Of a stretch of DNA of 64,000 bases, positions 42,264 to 52,030 are shown piece after piece. How positions within the stretch are numbered: the stretch's first letter is position 1; the number at the start of each line of letters is the position of its first letter. The translations under genes were made by a program, and so were the position numbers. The stretch spans positions 16,462 through 80,461 of the forward strand of contig CAIZFE010000069.1 of the NCBI GenBank assembly GCA_903932145.1, given 5' to 3'. The DNA is from an uncultured Rhodopila sp. (lineage in GTDB: Bacteria > Pseudomonadota > Alphaproteobacteria > Acetobacterales > Acetobacteraceae). The notes beneath the pieces are model-generated. The model did no database searches. It was given only the letters and a program-made list of their open reading frames with translations, and was not told where the DNA came from.

Positions 42264-44769
42264 ATGCCCGACACCATTCCATTCACCGATCCCGTTCCTG
42301 CATCGGACGCAAACGTTCTGCAGGAAGCCCTGGAGTACCTGGGCGCCGTCAACGACATCCTGAAGGTCATCGGCCGGTCTGCATTCGACCTGACCGCGGT
42401 CCTGCAGACCGTCGTGACGCGCGCCGCTAGTCTCTCGCGGGCAAACCGGGCGAGTCGGTACCAATACCGCGACGGCACCTGTCATTTTGATGTTGGCATC
42501 AACGTCTCACCGGAGGACGAGGTTCGGGCACGGACATCCGGGTCTGATCCGGACTCCTTGATCGGCCAAACAATCCAGCAACGTCGGGCGGTGCAGATTG
42601 TCGTGGGGACTGAGGAGGGTTTGGGTGACAGCGGCGGCATGCGTGCCATTCTGGGCGTTCCGCTGCTGCGCGACGGTGTGCCCATCGGTGTGATCACGCT
42701 GGAACGAACGTCCGCCACGCCGTTCACCGGCCGGCAGATCGAGGTGGTGACAACGTTTGCCGATGAGGCGGCCCTGGCGATCGAGAATGCCAGACTGTTG
42801 CGCGAATTGCGGGAGGAACGCGAGACAGCGGATCGGGAACGTGCCGAGATGCAGACAATCTTCGACAATATGACCGACGGTGTCGTGTTGGCGGAGGAGG
42901 ACAAGCGCTGGGTCCTGGTCAACAAACCATTGTACCGGATCAACGGCTGGCCCGAAGGCGTGGCGTCGGAGCGCCCCTCCATCGACGAGGTGCGTGCCAT
43001 GCTGACCAAGGGATACCTGCCGCGCCGGCACGCCACTGTGGATGCGGATATCGACTGGGTCAGGCAACGCTTCATTGATGCTGACGGAACGCCGGTCTCG
43101 TCGCAACGAACCAACGGCAACCATGTGGAGGTGCGGTGGATCAAACTCGGCGACGGGAAGCGTAGGCTGGGCATGTATCGGGACATCACCCTGCTGAAGC
43201 AGCAGGAAGATCGGCTGACACAGGAACGCGATGCCGCCCGGATCGCCCGGGCCGAAGCCGAGGCGGCGAATCAGTCTAAATCCACCTTCCTCGCTACCAT
43301 GAGCCACGAAATCCGCACCCCGATGAACGGCGTGCTGGGCATGTTGGAGGTGCTGGAGCATCAGGGGCTCGGGCGCGAACAGGAGGAAACCCTGGGCATA
43401 ATCCGCGAATCCGCCGCGGCCCTGCTGCACATCGTTGATGACGTGCTGGATTTCTCAAAGATCGAGGCCGGCCGGCTGGATTTGGAAGAAACCGTGTTCT
43501 CCCTCTCCGAAATCGTCTCCAGCGTGGTGCGAGGGTTCCATTCTCAGGCTGAGGCAAAGCATTTGCGCCTTGGCGGCACGATCGATCCCGGGGCGGCCGA
43601 CACGTTGCTGGGCGATGTCACCCGGGTGCGTCAGATTCTGTTTAATCTCCTCGGCAATGCGGTGAAATTCACCGAACGCGGCAGTGTCCATGTCCGGGCG
43701 GGAACGGACTTGCTGGACGACGGGAGGACCCGGCTGATCCTGGCCGTGTCCGATAGCGGCATCGGTATCGACACCGAACGGCAGGTGCATCTGTTTCAAC
43801 CGTTCGCGCAGGCCGATAACTCGACCACACGGCGGTTCGGGTTTGGGGCTTTCGATCGTCCGCCGGCTGGCGCAACTGATGGGCGGCGACATCACCGTCG
43901 AAAGCGCCGCCGGTGAAGGGTCGGTATTCACCGTCCATCTGATACTGAACGCCGCGACGGAGGCTGCCCAAACGCCGGTTCCGCACGAGGCCGATGCCGC
44001 GGGCGCCGGGTCCGGACATGTGCTGATCGTTGATGATCATCCGGTAAACCGAGCCGTGCTGCTGCGCCAACTCGGGCTGTTGTCGATCACCGCCGATGCG
44101 GCGGCCGATGGACGGGAGGCGATGGAGTTCTGGCGCCCCGGCCGCTATGCGGCGGTTCTGGCCGACATGCACATGCCGTTCCTGGACGGCTACGGGCTGA
44201 CGGCCGAGATCCGAACGCATGAGGCCGCCAGCGGCGCCCCACGGACGCCGATCATCGCGGTCACCGCCAACGCCATGCGCGGTGAGGAGGAGCGTTGCCT
44301 GAGCGCCGGCATGGATGCGTATCTCGCCAAGCCGCTCTCCCTGGCGCGCTTGCGGCAGACGTTGCAGCGTTGGATGACGGTGACGATGCCGGTCCGGAAG
44401 CCGAAACCGTCCTTACTGATCGATCGAACGGTTCTGGCTGAATGGCTGGGCGACGATCAGGCGGCGATCGACGCGTCCCTGACACGGTTTCTGACCAGCG
44501 CCCTGCAATCGGCGCAGGATATCGAAGCCGCATTGCTCGTGCCCGATATGCACGAGGTCGAATCCATCGCGCACCGGCTGACCGGTTCGGCGCTTACGCT
44601 CGGTATGAACGGACTGGGCGAGGCGGCCGGACGGATCGAAACCGCCGCGCGCGGCGGCGACGGGCCAGCGTGCGATGTGGCGCTGGTGTCGCTGCGGCAA
44701 ACCATGCGCGACACCGAAGTGGAGATCACCGGAGGCCACCGGAGGCGGCACGACGATCTGCCTGTGTGA
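42264..44769 (+). pseudogene. Hybrid sensor histidine kinase, frameshifted within the G2 ATP-binding box
   Basis: The gene encodes, in order, a GAF domain, a PAS domain, HisKA with the phospho-accepting His in TMSHEIRTPMNG (about residue 348), a HATPase domain (N box NLLGNAVKFTERG, G1 SDSGIGI, F box [13 protein letters not shown]), a receiver ([10 protein letters not shown], Asp in [16 protein letters not shown]) and an Hpt domain ([13 protein letters not shown]). At about 43843 the expected RRFGGTGLGLS reads RRF-G then loses frame; the continuation [14 protein letters not shown] lies one frame over. An 8-base deletion would explain this, since adding 8 bases makes the length a multiple of three. 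The 5' part ends at 43916. The kinase is probably inactive unless this is an assembly error. Confidence 0.85.
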
Positions 44770-44793
44770 TATCAATCCGGGTTGATATTGACA

Positions 44794-44998
44794 CACGCGG
44801 ATCGTCCTCACATCGTCATGGTGCGCGAAGCATTCCAGCCCGTCATGCCGACGAAGGTCGGCATCCACGTCTTTGATGAGTTAAATCAAATACGTGGATG
44901 GTGCGCCTTCGCGCACCATGACGATGTGAGGACGATCCGCGTGCGTCAGTGTCAATACGGCTTGGTATTAAATCAAATACGTGGATGGTGCGCCTTCG
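44794..44998. repeat. Palindromic repeat cluster, family B, with perfect 37-bp inverted arms
   Basis: Bases 44794-44830 and 44907-44943 are perfect reverse complements (37 bases). A 31-base direct repeat (44881-44911 and 44968-44998) ending GGATGGTGCGCCTTCG overlaps the second arm. Inside the loop, ATGCCGACGAAGGTCGGCAT is a further hairpin. The core GTCATGGTGCGCG is shared with the element in the glycosyltransferase gene. The cluster fills the gap between the histidine kinase and the next gene. Confidence 0.9.
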
Positions 44999-45057
44999 AG
45001 CCGCGCGCAAGCGCCCCCGGAATCAGAGGGTGCGATGCAAGCCTGGACGGATCAGAG

Positions 45058-45888
45058 TCAGGGAGGAGCGGTGGCAAGCAGCGGACCGAACGGGTCCGAA
45101 ATCACCGCCTCGCCGATCATGTACCCCAGCACCTGGCGAACTATCTCCGGCGGCGGGAATTTCCAGGCGAAGCCCCAGGTGTCCGGCTTCTTGTCCCGCT
45201 CTTTCTGAAACGATGTCTCGCGGTATTGCCGTATTTTAAACAGCGTCGTGAAACTGCCGCCGTAATTCATGAGCGAGTCGGAGATCTGATTCCAGAATGG
45301 GCCGGTACAGAAACTCGGAATGACGGCCAGGTCCATGCAGATCGAGAGGATCGTCCGTCCGAGCGGGCGGCGGCGCACCTCGGCGTCGAGTTCCTCGGGT
45401 GTCGGGATGCGCAGATCGTCCGGATCGAACGCGGGGCGCTTGGGCATCCTCTCGTCATCGCCCGGCTCGCCCGGTTCGGCTCGGCCACCCGGGACTTTGC
45501 GTGCCGACTCAGCGCCATTCTCCCCCTCGGACGGTTCCGCTGCCGGCTTGGCCGGCGTGCGCTCGCGCGCATACACAAACCCGATCTCCCGGCCCTTTGC
45601 GGCGCGGGACAGCAGGTAACGCTCCAAAGCCATCGCGCGCAGGATGCCGCGCTGCAGCCGGGCAAGGATGGTCGGCATTGTGTACGTGCCGCAAACCCCG
45701 GCCAGGGCGGCAAATTCCAACCTGGCGGCGCGCTCCGGCACGATCTCAACGAGGCGGCGGCCGTGACCGAGCAGGACGCGGACGACATGCAGCAGAGCGG
45801 CGAGGCGTTGTGGCAGGCTGCGGCCGGGCCGGTCCTTTGCAGGATCGGGCGGGGCAGGCTGGTTCGTGGTTAGCGCCGTGTGCTCCAT
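45058..45888 (-). CDS. Hypothetical protein with an in-frame repeat-encoded segment
   Basis: A 276-residue protein that I do not recognise. The first ~100 residues are helical and basic (RLAALLHVVRVLLGHGRRLV). The middle is low-complexity (PAKPAAEPSEGENGAESARK), and the C-terminal 110 residues are well conserved in appearance (FDPDDLRIPTPEELDAEVRR, GGSFTTLFKIRQYRETSFQK). No signal peptide or clear membrane helix. Residues about 130-145 (KVPGGRAEPGEPGDD) come from a family A palindromic repeat at 45453-45500, suggesting insertion into a disordered linker. An operator-like palindrome lies just upstream of the start. Confidence 0.75.
   Translation of the reverse strand: MEHTALTTNQPAPPDPAKDRPGRSLPQRLAALLHVVRVLLGHGRRLVEIVPERAARLEFAALAGVCGTYTMPTILARLQRGILRAMALERYLLSRAAKGREIGFVYARERTPAKPAAEPSEGENGAESARKVPGGRAEPGEPGDDERMPKRPAFDPDDLRIPTPEELDAEVRRRPLGRTILSICMDLAVIPSFCTGPFWNQISDSLMNYGGSFTTLFKIRQYRETSFQKERDKKPDTWGFAWKFPPPEIVRQVLGYMIGEAVISDPFGPLLATAPP
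45453..45500. repeat. Palindromic repeat family A, copy inside a coding sequence
   Basis: CGTCATCGCCCGGCTCGCCC followed by GGTTCGGCTCGGCCACCCGG and GACTTTGC aligns with the intergenic family A unit, sharing CGTCAT, CCCGG and the end CCACCCGGGACTTTGC, with a short extra segment in the middle. It stays open in the minus-strand frame of the hypothetical gene. Confidence 0.7.
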
Positions 45889-45898
45889 GTCTTTATAA

Positions 45899-45914
45899 CT
45901 AACATTAACGTTAG
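45899..45914. promoter_or_regulatory. Operator-like imperfect palindrome CTAACATTAACGTTAG
   Basis: The arms CTAAC and GTTAG are exact inverted repeats around ATTAAC, 10 bases upstream of the hypothetical gene start at 45888. The AT-rich site stands out in this GC-rich region and resembles TetR-type operators in form. The remaining 45915-46129 stretch up to the peptide-binding protein gene holds no gene that I can support. Confidence 0.4.
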
Positions 45915-46129
45915 ATCTGTGTCAACCTTTCCGTGCATGGCGCGGGCAGGGCGTTCCATGCTCATACGATTGGCCCTGAGTTTCGACCGGTTGGCCCAGA
46001 TCCGTCATGGCAGGCCTTCGTCGGCCATGAGTGCGAGGAGTCGTCACTTAGGGCTTCTGGTATCATTCCCATGTCCTTGATCGTTCGCTATGGTGCCCCC
46101 GGTTGGAAAATCCCGAAGGGAAACGTCGA

Positions 46130-47716
46130 ATGATGCGGTCTCGCCTATGGCTGGCGGTTGCCTGCCTGCTCGCCACGATGGGCTCCGCTGTCGCCCAGAA
46201 GCAGGGCGGCACGCTGCGCGTCACGCATCGCGACAACCCGCCCAGCGCTTCGGTGCTGGAGGAAGCGACGATTTCGACGCTGATGCCGTTCATGGCGGTG
46301 TTCAACAATCTGGTGGTGTTCGATCCGGCCACCCGCGAGAACCGGCTGGACCGCGTGGTTCCGGACCTCGCCACGTCATGGGCGTTGACCGACGACGACC
46401 GCACGCTGACGTTTCAGTTGCGTGACGGTGTCAAATGGCATGACGGCAAGCCGTTCACCAGTGCCGACGTCAAATGCACGTTCGACATGCTGTCCGGCAA
46501 AGTAGCCAGCAAAATGCGGAAGAACCCGCACAAGACCTGGTGGTTCAACGTCAAGGACATCGCGACCGACGGGGACGACAAGGTGGTATTTCACCTGAAC
46601 GACCCGCAACCGTCGATCATGGCGCTGTTCGCGGCCGGTTTCTCTCCCATCTATCCTTGCCATGTCCCGGCGGCGGAGATGCGGACACATCCAATCGGCA
46701 CCGGACCGTTCAAATTCGTCGAATTCAAACAGAACGAGTCGATCAAACTGGTGCGCAATCCGGATTACTGGAAACCGGGCCGACCGTATCTTGATGCCAT
46801 CGAATACACCATCATCCCGAACCGGGCGACCATGTTGCTGGCGATGGCCACCGGCAAGTTCGATCTGACCTTCACCAGCGACCTGACGCCGGAACTGATG
46901 AAAAGCCTGCAGGAACAGGCGCCCGAGACCCAGTGCGTCCTGCAACCTACCGGCACCCAGGGCAACCTGCTGGTCAACCGCGAACGGCCGCCGTTTGACA
47001 ACGAGCAAATCCGTCGGGCGATGGTGTTGTCGATCGATCGCAAGGCGTTTTCCGACATTCTCAGCCGTGGCATTTTCGATGTCGGCGGCGTCGATCTGCC
47101 GCCGCCGGAAGGCCGCTGGGGCTGGTCGAAGGAGTTCATGGAAACCGTGCCGGGTTATGGCGCCGACGTGGAGAAAAGCCGCGACGAAGGCCGCCGCATC
47201 ATGAAGTCGCTCGGCTACGGCCCGGACAACATGCTGCCGCTGAAGGTTTCCACGCGGAACATTCCGGATTATCGCGATGCGGCGGTGATCCTGATCGACC
47301 ATCTGAAGTCAGTCTATATCCAGGCCGAGTTGGAACCGTTGGATTCGTCCGTCTGGTATGCCCGGCTTGCCCGCAAGGATTTCTCCGTCGGCATGAACAT
47401 TCAGGGGATCAGCATCGACGATCCCGATGCGACGTTCTTCGAGAATTACCTGTGCGGGTCGGAACGTAACTACACGTCGTATTGCAACGCCGACCTGGAA
47501 AAGAAATTCCACGAACAGAGCCAGATGAAAGACCTTGATGCCCGCCGCAAGCTGGTCTGGGACATCGACAAAACCTTGCAAATGGATGCCGCCCGGCCTG
47601 TCGTGTTCCACGCCAAAGCCGCCACCTGCTGGTGGCCGCGCGTGCATGGCATCAACATCGCCATGAACACGATCTACAACCATTGGCGTTTTGAGGACGT
47701 CTGGCTGGACCAGTAA
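46130..47716 (+). CDS. Dipeptide/oligopeptide-type ABC transporter binding protein (SBP family 5)
   Basis: A 528-residue periplasmic protein. The start MMRSRLWLAVACLLATMGSA is a Sec signal cleaved near VAQKQ. The mature part contains GGTLRVTHRDNPPS, VPDLATSWALTDDDRTLTFQ and LRDGVKWHDGKPFTSADVKC, the family 5 signature, and later HPIGTGPFKFVEF. The ATG at 46130 has AGGGA upstream. It heads a complete five-gene importer operon. Peptides, nickel or opine-like compounds are possible ligands. Confidence 0.92.
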   Translation: MMRSRLWLAVACLLATMGSAVAQKQGGTLRVTHRDNPPSASVLEEATISTLMPFMAVFNNLVVFDPATRENRLDRVVPDLATSWALTDDDRTLTFQLRDGVKWHDGKPFTSADVKCTFDMLSGKVASKMRKNPHKTWWFNVKDIATDGDDKVVFHLNDPQPSIMALFAAGFSPIYPCHVPAAEMRTHPIGTGPFKFVEFKQNESIKLVRNPDYWKPGRPYLDAIEYTIIPNRATMLLAMATGKFDLTFTSDLTPELMKSLQEQAPETQCVLQPTGTQGNLLVNRERPPFDNEQIRRAMVLSIDRKAFSDILSRGIFDVGGVDLPPPEGRWGWSKEFMETVPGYGADVEKSRDEGRRIMKSLGYGPDNMLPLKVSTRNIPDYRDAAVILIDHLKSVYIQAELEPLDSSVWYARLARKDFSVGMNIQGISIDDPDATFFENYLCGSERNYTSYCNADLEKKFHEQSQMKDLDARRKLVWDIDKTLQMDAARPVVFHAKAATCWWPRVHGINIAMNTIYNHWRFEDVWLDQ

Positions 47717-47722
47717 GCCCGC

Positions 47723-48670
47723 ATGCTCGATTATATCCTCCGGCGCCTTGCATTGATGGTGCTGACACTCTTCGGGGTGTCGGTCGCCATCTTTCTGTTG
47801 CTGCGGATCGTTCCCGGCAACATCGCCGACATCCTGTTCGACAGCGCCGGGATGATCGACCCGGCGGAGAAACAGCAGATCACCAAGGATCTCGGCCTGG
47901 ATCTGCCGTTGGTGGAGCAATACGCCCGCTGGATCGGTGGTCTGGCGCATGGCGACCTCGGCTATTCGTACGTTTCCGAAAAGCCGGTGCTGGACGAGAT
48001 TTTGCCGCGTATTCCGATTACCGCCCGGTTGGCCGGACTGGCGTTGCTGTTCGCGGTCTGCACGGGCGTTCCGTTCGGCGTGATCAGTGCCGTTCGGCAG
48101 AACTCCTGGCTGGATTATATATTGCGGGTCTTCAGTCTGTTGTTCCTGTCGATGCCATCCTTCTGGCTCGGCCTCTTGGTGCTGATGGCTTTCGTCAATT
48201 GGTTCGGTATTTTGCCGATCTATGACAAAGCCCCCCCGACCTGGGGCGCATTTGCCTTGATGCTCGGTGTTCCGGCAGCCACCGTCGGCCTGCGCAGTTC
48301 CGCGTTGATCATGCGCCTGACGCGCTCGTCGATGCTTGAGGTTCTGCGTCAGGATTACGTTAGAACCGCACGATCCAAAGGCCTGTCAGAGGGCGCCGTC
48401 ACCTTCGTGCATGCCCTGCGCAACGCGGTGCTGCCGGTCATCACCACCATCGGCATTGAAACCGCCTTCCTGTTCGGCGGCCTGATCGTAACAGAAACGG
48501 TGTTCAACATCCCCGGCGTGGCCCGCTTCCTGGTTGAGGCGATCCGCTGGCGCGATTACCCGATGGTGCAGAACCTTGTCATGTTCATTGCCGTCATCGT
48601 CGTGATGGTCAACCTGATCGTGGATATCGCCTACATGTTCGTCGATCCCCGCATCAGGTTGCGCGCATGA
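47723..48670 (+). CDS. Dpp/Opp-type ABC transporter permease, first subunit
   Basis: A 315-residue inner-membrane protein with six helices. It opens MLDYILRRLALMVLTLFGVS and contains VVFLLLR-like RIVPGN, and the cytoplasmic EAA loop DYVRTARSKGLSEGAVTFVH with ALRNAVLPVITTIG, the usual DppB/OppB marks. It starts 6 bases after the binding protein stop and overlaps the second permease by ATGA. Confidence 0.93.
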   Translation: MLDYILRRLALMVLTLFGVSVAIFLLLRIVPGNIADILFDSAGMIDPAEKQQITKDLGLDLPLVEQYARWIGGLAHGDLGYSYVSEKPVLDEILPRIPITARLAGLALLFAVCTGVPFGVISAVRQNSWLDYILRVFSLLFLSMPSFWLGLLVLMAFVNWFGILPIYDKAPPTWGAFALMLGVPAATVGLRSSALIMRLTRSSMLEVLRQDYVRTARSKGLSEGAVTFVHALRNAVLPVITTIGIETAFLFGGLIVTETVFNIPGVARFLVEAIRWRDYPMVQNLVMFIAVIVVMVNLIVDIAYMFVDPRIRLRA

Positions 48671-49500
48671 GCGACGCCTGGTACTACGCCCGCCGATACC
48701 CGTTGGGTGTCGCGGGCGCCATCATCCTGATCGTCTTCGTCCTGACGGCCCTGTTGGCAAACGTCGTGGCGCCGTTCGATCCGTTGACCACGAACGCCCG
48801 AGCGTCGCTGGCGCCACCGAGTGGGACATACTGGATTGGTGCGGACATGATGGGGCGGGACATGCTCAGCCGCATGATCCACGGCGCCCGCATCTCGCTG
48901 GCGGTGGCATTGGGGGCGACGTGCATCGGCAGCGGCCTGGGCGCGATGCTGGGGCTGGCATCGGGCTATCTGGGTGGCTGGTTCGACCTGATCGTGCAAC
49001 GTATCGCCGAGATCATGCAGTCGCTGCCGTTGCTGGTGATGGCGCTGGTGATCACCGCCTCGCTGGGTCCGTCGCTGACAAACACGATCATCGCCATCGC
49101 CATTCCACTGATCCCGAACGTTGCGCGTGTGATCCGAGCGAATGTGCTGTCGCTGCGGGAGCTGAACTATGTCGAGGCGGCGCGTGCGGTCGGCATGGGA
49201 CAGGCCCGCATCGCTTTGCGGCATGTGTTCCCCAATACATTGGCGCCATTGATCGTGCTGGCAACCGCGCAACTCGGGTCCACCATCCTGACCGAGGCAT
49301 CCTTGTCGTTTCTCGGTTTGGGTGTGCCGGAACCGTATCCGTCCTGGGGGCGGATGCTGTCTGAATCGGCAGCGGAATATATCCGTTCCGCCCCATGGCT
49401 GGTCATATTCCCGGGCCTGGCGATCAGCCTCGTGGTGTTCGGCGCCAACCTGTTTGGCGATGCGTTGCGAGACATCCTCGATCCCAGGCAGGGCGATTGA
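48667..49500 (+). CDS. Dpp/Opp-type ABC transporter permease, second subunit
   Basis: A 277-residue permease of DppC/OppC type. The N-terminal segment YWIGADMMGRDMLSRMIHGA followed by RISLAVAL is diagnostic. The EAA loop reads NYVEAARAVGMGQARIALRH with VFPNTLAPLIV. GVPEPYPSWGRMLSES is a late family motif. Start overlaps the previous stop (ATGA); its stop overlaps the next start (TGATG). Confidence 0.93.
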   Translation: MSDAWYYARRYPLGVAGAIILIVFVLTALLANVVAPFDPLTTNARASLAPPSGTYWIGADMMGRDMLSRMIHGARISLAVALGATCIGSGLGAMLGLASGYLGGWFDLIVQRIAEIMQSLPLLVMALVITASLGPSLTNTIIAIAIPLIPNVARVIRANVLSLRELNYVEAARAVGMGQARIALRHVFPNTLAPLIVLATAQLGSTILTEASLSFLGLGVPEPYPSWGRMLSESAAEYIRSAPWLVIFPGLAISLVVFGANLFGDALRDILDPRQGD

Positions 49501-50465
49501 TGGCCCCCGTTCTCGAAGTCTCCGGCCTGACCACGGTGTTTCATACCCGCACGGGTGTCGTCCGTGCGGTGCAGGACGTGTCGTTCAGCGTTGAGGCCGG
49601 TGAAACGCTGGCCATCGTTGGTGAATCGGGTTGCGGTAAGACCATGACCGCTTTGTCCTTGATGCGATTGATCCCGATGCCGCCCGGGGAGATCACCGCT
49701 GGAACGGTCAAAGTCGCCGGGACCGATCTGCTGACATTGGACGAGGCCAGCATGCGGAAGATGCGCGGCAGTCAGATCGCGATGATCTTCCAGGAGCCGA
49801 TGACCGCGCTGAACCCGCTGTTTACCGTCGGACGGCAGATTGCCGAGATGGTTTCATTGCACGAAAATGTCTCCCGCCGCGTGGCCAATGATCGCGCGGT
49901 TGAAATGCTACAGCATGTCCGCATTCCGGCCCCGGAACGGCGAGCGCGCGAATATCCGCATCAAATGTCGGGCGGCATGCGCCAGCGGGCAATGATCGCC
50001 ATGGCGCTGGCCTGCAAGCCGAAAGTGCTGATCGCGGACGAACCGACAACAGCGCTGGACGTTACGATTCAGGCGCAGGTGCTGGACCTGATCGACGACC
50101 TGCGCAAGGAACTCGGGACCGCGGTTGTCTTGATCACGCATGATCTGGGCGTCGTCGCGGAAACGGCGGATCGGATGATCGTGATGTATGCGGGCCGGAA
50201 AGTAGAAGAGGGCACGACGAAAGACCTGTTCGCCGATCCGTGCCACCCGTACTTGCAGGGCTTGCTGGCGTCGGTTCCTCGACTGGGCGCGTCCGGATCG
50301 CAGCGTCTGCGGGAGATCCCGGGAGTCGTGCCGTCATTATCCGATCTGCCGAAAGGCTGCGCGTTCGCGGATCGCTGCTCCTCGGCAATTGGAAAATGCC
50401 TGGAGGCGATCCCGCCTCTGGAGCAGAAACGACCCGGCCACAGTGCCGCGTGCTGGGTGACCTGA
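49500..50465 (+). CDS. Dpp/Opp-type ABC transporter ATPase, DppD type
   Basis: A 321-residue ATPase. Walker [12 protein letters not shown]-loop [20 protein letters not shown], signature [15 protein letters not shown], Walker [13 protein letters not shown] and H-loop [10 protein letters not shown]. The C-terminal oligopeptide-transporter extension [17 protein letters not shown] carries cysteines that bind an Fe-S cluster in relatives. The ATG at 49500 overlaps the permease stop. Confidence 0.94.
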   Translation: MAPVLEVSGLTTVFHTRTGVVRAVQDVSFSVEAGETLAIVGESGCGKTMTALSLMRLIPMPPGEITAGTVKVAGTDLLTLDEASMRKMRGSQIAMIFQEPMTALNPLFTVGRQIAEMVSLHENVSRRVANDRAVEMLQHVRIPAPERRAREYPHQMSGGMRQRAMIAMALACKPKVLIADEPTTALDVTIQAQVLDLIDDLRKELGTAVVLITHDLGVVAETADRMIVMYAGRKVEEGTTKDLFADPCHPYLQGLLASVPRLGASGSQRLREIPGVVPSLSDLPKGCAFADRCSSAIGKCLEAIPPLEQKRPGHSAACWVT

Positions 50466-50467
50466 CC

Positions 50468-51424
50468 ATGCTCCTCGACGTCACCGATTTGCGAAAGACC
50501 TTTCCGGCGCGAACCGGGCTGTTAGGCAACGTCATCGACCGGGTCCACGCCGTCGATGGCATCAGTTTCAGCATCGGCGAAGGCCGCACGTTGGGCCTGG
50601 TGGGCGAGAGCGGCTGCGGCAAATCCACCGTTGGCCGTGCCATCCTGCGCCTGATCGAGCCATCCAGTGGCAGCATTCGTTTCGAGGGCACCGACATAGC
50701 CGGCTTGCCCGCGTCCGAGCTGCGGGCGCTGCGCCGCCGGATGCAGATCGTGTTCCAGGACCCGTATTCTTCGCTGAACCCGCGTCAGCGCGCCGGCGAT
50801 ATCGTTGCGGAACCACTCATCGTTCACGGCATCGGCAAAGCCTCCGAACGCCGCGCAATCGTCGAAGGCATTTTCGCCAAAGTGGGGCTGCAGCCACGGC
50901 AAATGAGCCTGTATCCGCATCAGTTTTCCGGCGGCCAACGGCAGCGCATCTCGATTGCCCGTGCATTGTCTCTCGGGCCACGCTTCATCGTGGCGGATGA
51001 GCCGGTGTCGGCGCTGGATGTGTCCGTGCAGGCGCAGGTCATCAACCTGCTGATGGACTTACAGGCACAGGACGGGCTGTCGTATCTGTTCATCTCCCAC
51101 AACCTCGCGGTGGTGGAGCATGTCAGTCACGACGTCGCGGTGATGTATCTGGGCCGGATCGTTGAGCATACCGACAAGGCCAGTATTTTCGCCCAACCAC
51201 TGCACCCCTACACGCAGGCGCTAATGGCGGCGGTGCCGGTGGCCGATCCGTCGATCCGCCGCGACAAGAAGCACGTGATGGGCGACGTCCCGAGCCCGAT
51301 CAACCGGCCGTCAGGCTGCCACTTCCATCCGCGCTGCCCGATGGCGCAAGCACAATGCCGAACCGAGGAACCAGTCTTACGGGAAGTCCAACCAGGACAC
51401 CGCGTCGCCTGCCACCTGGTGTGA
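50468..51424 (+). CDS. Dpp/Opp-type ABC transporter ATPase, DppF type
   Basis: A 318-residue ATPase. Walker [12 protein letters not shown]-loop [20 protein letters not shown], signature [15 protein letters not shown], Walker [13 protein letters not shown] and H-loop [10 protein letters not shown]. The C-terminal [14 protein letters not shown] gives the cysteine set of the family. The ATG at 50468 follows the previous stop by 2 bases. It ends the operon, tail to tail with the BrnA gene. Confidence 0.94.
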   Translation: MLLDVTDLRKTFPARTGLLGNVIDRVHAVDGISFSIGEGRTLGLVGESGCGKSTVGRAILRLIEPSSGSIRFEGTDIAGLPASELRALRRRMQIVFQDPYSSLNPRQRAGDIVAEPLIVHGIGKASERRAIVEGIFAKVGLQPRQMSLYPHQFSGGQRQRISIARALSLGPRFIVADEPVSALDVSVQAQVINLLMDLQAQDGLSYLFISHNLAVVEHVSHDVAVMYLGRIVEHTDKASIFAQPLHPYTQALMAAVPVADPSIRRDKKHVMGDVPSPINRPSGCHFHPRCPMAQAQCRTEEPVLREVQPGHRVACHLV

Positions 51425-51431
51425 CCAACGT

Positions 51432-51668
51432 TTAGCGGTGAACCCGCGCGTATTCGTCCACCAGGCTGCGGATCATACGCTGGTAGGGCACGCGATTCTT
51501 GCGCGCCGCTTCCTTGAAGAAATCGACGCTTTGCCGGCTGAGCACCAAGGTCACTTTGACCCCGTCATCGGGAATGACAAGCTTATCAGGCGGGGGCAGT
51601 GTATCGGCGACCCGCGGGCCGATACTGTCCATTTCGTGGAGGTCGTCAGTGTAGCGAACGTCTTCCAT
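51432..51668 (-). CDS. brnA: BrnA-type antitoxin (ribbon-helix-helix)
   Basis: A 78-residue protein whose C-terminal half, VKVTLVLSRQSVDFFKEAAR and the following YQRMIRSLVDEYARVH, is a ribbon-helix-helix DNA-binding fold. It neutralises the BrnT ribonuclease and should repress the pair's own promoter. It overlaps the end of the toxin gene by 23 bases, the typical BrnT-then-BrnA order. The N-terminus is shorter than in many BrnA proteins. Confidence 0.8.
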   Translation of the reverse strand: MEDVRYTDDLHEMDSIGPRVADTLPPPDKLVIPDDGVKVTLVLSRQSVDFFKEAARKNRVPYQRMIRSLVDEYARVHR

Positions 51669-51948
51669 TGTCGTAGATCCTTTTTCCTTTAGTCCAGTAT
51701 CCGGCGCCGAAGATGCGAATGCAGTTGTCCCGATACATAAACCGAACCGTCATCACACCGCCGCCCGCTATGCCCAAACAGAACAGGCGGTCTTCGACGA
51801 TACTGTGATCGAGATCGGCATAGATAATCCGATATGGGTCAGTGAAGGCGTGTCTGGCTTGCTGGAAGCTAACCCCGTGTTTGGCCTGGTTGATGAGGTT
51901 CTTGGCTTCGTCCCATTCGAAGATGACAATCGGCTCGATGGCATCCAT
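51646..51948 (-). CDS. brnT: BrnT-family ribonuclease toxin
   Basis: A 100-residue protein with the BrnT pattern FEWDEAKNLINQAKHGVSFQ, then ARHAFTDPYRIIYADLDHSI, RLFCLGIA and a late RDNCIRIFGAGYWTKGKRIY. BrnT folds like RelE-type RNases and cleaves RNA when free of BrnA. The ATG at 51948 opens MDAIEPIVIFEWD; another ATG four codons upstream is possible. It precedes and overlaps brnA. It may act as a stabilising or stress module. Confidence 0.82.
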   Translation of the reverse strand: MDAIEPIVIFEWDEAKNLINQAKHGVSFQQARHAFTDPYRIIYADLDHSIVEDRLFCLGIAGGGVMTVRFMYRDNCIRIFGAGYWTKGKRIYDNGRRSLH

Positions 51949-52030
51949 ATAATACACCATACCATTCTATGGCAAGCGAATTCTCGCCGCCTTCCGGTGC
52001 CATCAAACGCACAAATTCGCTAACAAACGG

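Noticed and set aside
43843..44769. Independent response-regulator/Hpt gene starting at TTG
   Set aside because: It begins inside the kinase ATP-binding domain without a ribosome site; better explained as the frameshifted 3' part of one gene.
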